Assembly: GCA_043809745.1 (NCBI GenBank) | Contig: JBDROU010000073.1 | Coordinates: 1 to 64,000 of the forward strand | Source: JBDROU01 sp043809745 [NCBI: bacterium] | GTDB taxonomy: Bacteria; Elusimicrobiota; JBDRMW01 | Reading direction: 5' to 3' | Length of the DNA stretch: 64,000 bases | Shown here: piece after piece, positions 62,484 to 64,000 of the stretch | Numbering within the stretch: the first letter of the stretch is position 1 | Layout of the letters: each line of letters opens with the position of its first letter | Translations under genes and position numbers: made by a program | Notes under the pieces: generated by a model | Told to the model about the DNA's origin: nothing | The model's database searches: none | Seen by the model: only the letters and a program-made list of their open reading frames with translations

Positions 62484-64000
62484 ATGGCAGGTAGAATGAA
62501 ATCAAAGACCTTGGTATATAATGATATTTCTCTTTTTACTGAATATGATGTTCATCTATTCTGTGAAGGGAATCACTTTAATATCGCTGAAAAGCTCGGT
62601 GCTCATATACTAACACATAATGAAATGGAAGGAACGTATTTTGCGCTCTGGGCTCCGAATGCTTCAGAAGTATCGGTAGTTGGAGATTTTAATAGTTGGA
62701 AGCAGGGGATGCATCAACTTAATGTCAGATGGGATAGCTCCGGTATTTGGGAAGGATTCATTCCTGATGTCGGTCATGGTACGAAGTATAAATTTCAAAT
62801 TATTTCCAAAAATAAAAAATACAAGGCTGCTAAATGTGATCCATTCGCGCGTTTTCATGAAATTCCTCCCAAGACCGCTTCGCTGGTTTGGGATATGTCA
62901 TATATATGGAATGATGATGAATGGATGAAAACTCGTGCAAAACGCAATGCATTGGATGCGCCAATTTCAATTTATGAGGTACATCTTGGTTCATGGCAGA
63001 GGGTGCCTGAAGATGAAAACAGATTCCTTACTTATAGGGAAGTTGCACCAAAACTTGCAGCATATGTTAAAGAGATGGGCTTTACACATGTTGAATTTTT
63101 GCCGGTAATGGAACATCCATTTTATGGTTCCTGGGGCTATCAGATTACGGGTTATTTTTCCCCTACCGCACGTTATGGAAAACCTCAGGATTTTATGTAC
63201 CTTATGGACTATTTGCATCAGCAGGAAATTGGGGTGATACTTGATTGGGTTCCTTCACATTTCCCCGATGATGAACATGGACTTGTATATTTTGACGGAA
63301 CTCATCTTTTTGAACATAAGGATCCGCGCAAAGGGTTCCATCCTGACTGGAACAGTTATATTTTCAATTATGGCAGAAATGAGGTAAAGAATTTTCTTAT
63401 CAACAATGCACTTTTTTGGTTTGAAACCTATCATGTGGACGGCCTGCGTGTGGATGCGGTGGCTTCAATGTTATATCTTAATTATTCCAGAAAAGAAGGC
63501 GAGTGGGTGCCCAATCAGTATGGAGGAAGGGAAAACCTGGAAGCTATTCAGTTTATGAGGCAGCTGAACCAGGTAGTTTATGAACACCATCCTGATGTAC
63601 AGACCTTTGCGGAAGAATCAACTGCCTGGCCGATGGTATCAAGGCCAACATATGTTGGGGGACTTGGTTTTGGTTTTAAATGGAATATGGGCTGGATGCA
63701 TGATACTCTGGCGTTTTTGCAGAATGATCCAGTTTACCGGAAATATCATCATAATCAGCTTACATTTACCGCATGGTATGCATTCGCAGAAAATTTTGTT
63801 CTACCGCTCTCTCATGATGAAGTAGCGCATGGTAAAGGATCGCTGCTGCAAAAGATGCCGCAGGATGACTGGCAGAAGCATGCAAACTTAAAACTGCTTT
63901 TTGGATTCATGTATGCTCATCCGGGAAAGAAACTCCTTTTTATGGGAGGCGAGTTCGGACAATGGAATGAGTGGACGCACGATCAGAGTTTGGACTGGCA
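62484..64000 (+). CDS. glgB: 1,4-alpha-glucan branching enzyme (GlgB), 3' end beyond window
   Basis: The frame is open from the ATG at 62484 (AAGGAG 6 nt upstream, inside the end of treS) to the window end, 505 codons of about 640 expected. Visible parts are the CBM48 domain ([22 protein letters not shown]), then the barrel with [37 protein letters not shown], the nucleophile Asp in [11 protein letters not shown] (about residue 322), the acid Glu in FAEESTAWP (about 376) and [12 protein letters not shown]. It introduces alpha-1,6 branches into the GlgE product. It is the third gene of the operon and incomplete only because of the window edge. Confidence 0.96.
   Translation, partial: MAGRMKSKTLVYNDISLFTEYDVHLFCEGNHFNIAEKLGAHILTHNEMEGTYFALWAPNASEVSVVGDFNSWKQGMHQLNVRWDSSGIWEGFIPDVGHGTKYKFQIISKNKKYKAAKCDPFARFHEIPPKTASLVWDMSYIWNDDEWMKTRAKRNALDAPISIYEVHLGSWQRVPEDENRFLTYREVAPKLAAYVKEMGFTHVEFLPVMEHPFYGSWGYQITGYFSPTARYGKPQDFMYLMDYLHQQEIGVILDWVPSHFPDDEHGLVYFDGTHLFEHKDPRKGFHPDWNSYIFNYGRNEVKNFLINNALFWFETYHVDGLRVDAVASMLYLNYSRKEGEWVPNQYGGRENLEAIQFMRQLNQVVYEHHPDVQTFAEESTAWPMVSRPTYVGGLGFGFKWNMGWMHDTLAFLQNDPVYRKYHHNQLTFTAWYAFAENFVLPLSHDEVAHGKGSLLQKMPQDDWQKHANLKLLFGFMYAHPGKKLLFMGGEFGQWNEWTHDQSLDW

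Noticed and set aside
1-64000. CRISPR arrays, tRNA/rRNA genes, insertion sequences, phage genes
   Set aside because: I looked for repeated spacers, cloverleaf ends, transposase motifs and integrase genes and saw none.

Overview
The window is a chromosomal segment from a Gram-negative (diderm) bacterium. A TamA/TamB pair, lipoproteins with lipoboxes and exported beta-sandwich proteins argue for an outer membrane. The gene mix (staphyloxanthin-type carotenoid enzymes, phosphoketolase, GlgE-type alpha-glucan synthesis, MprF) is not diagnostic of a familiar model organism. An uncultured lineage, possibly of the PVC/Omnitrophota kind, is a guess only. No rRNA, tRNA, CRISPR array or insertion sequence was found. 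Base composition changes along the window: about 1-19 kb and 45-51 kb look richer in G+C than about 30-37 kb, which is clearly AT-rich.

Layout. (1) 0.1-2.6 kb, minus strand: a P-type cation ATPase that stops short of its last membrane segments. (2) 2.7-11.4 kb: a carotenoid end-modification cluster of staphyloxanthin type, with alpha/beta hydrolase and aldehyde dehydrogenase on minus, and TPR protein, CrtP-like oxygenase, CrtQ-like glycosyltransferase, class II photolyase and CrtN-like desaturase on plus. The C30 synthase CrtM is not in the window. (3) 11.5-13.5 kb: a histidine kinase and a receiver-only regulator. (4) 13.7-16.5 kb: a lipoprotein adaptor plus ABC-2 exporter. (5) 16.6-19.3 kb: the fossil of a cardiolipin synthase followed directly by mprF. 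(6) 19.4-24.6 kb: an orphan RnfD/NqrB-like membrane protein with a small exported partner, a tandem LOG-like protein, a polysaccharide deacetylase fused to a decayed alpha/beta-hydrolase-like half, and a Met-rich exported protein.

(7) 25.0-37.1 kb is the most striking block: one unbroken, mostly overlapping operon behind a near-consensus promoter with a probable MarR operator. It encodes MarR, a metallo-beta-lactamase-fold enzyme, an amidohydrolase, an MFS-acyltransferase-acyl-ACP synthetase fusion, and then homologues of the E. coli ynbABCD genes (CDP-alcohol phosphatidyltransferase, CdsA-like, hydrolase-methyltransferase, PAP2-dual-specificity phosphatase). A PlsC acyltransferase and an extra lipase are inserted between YnbB and YnbC. 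Together these cover lysolipid flipping and re-acylation, phosphatidate synthesis, CDP-diacylglycerol formation, head-group exchange, dephosphorylation and perhaps methylation. The product is unknown.

(8) 37.2-43.7 kb: a beta-CASP RNase-like protein and TamA/TamB. (9) 43.8-45.3 kb: an AbiE-like type IV toxin-antitoxin pair with a fully consensus promoter and a symmetrical four-half-site operator. (10) 45.7-57.0 kb: phosphoketolase, an SLC12-like transporter, an MscS channel, LapA-like protein, CorA, an OmpR/kinase pair, and two acidic exported proteins flanking an orphan receiver, which looks like an ion, osmotic and envelope-stress neighbourhood. (11) 57.1-64.0 kb: GlgE, TreS-maltokinase fusion and GlgB (cut by the window end), the complete trehalose-to-alpha-glucan pathway in order.
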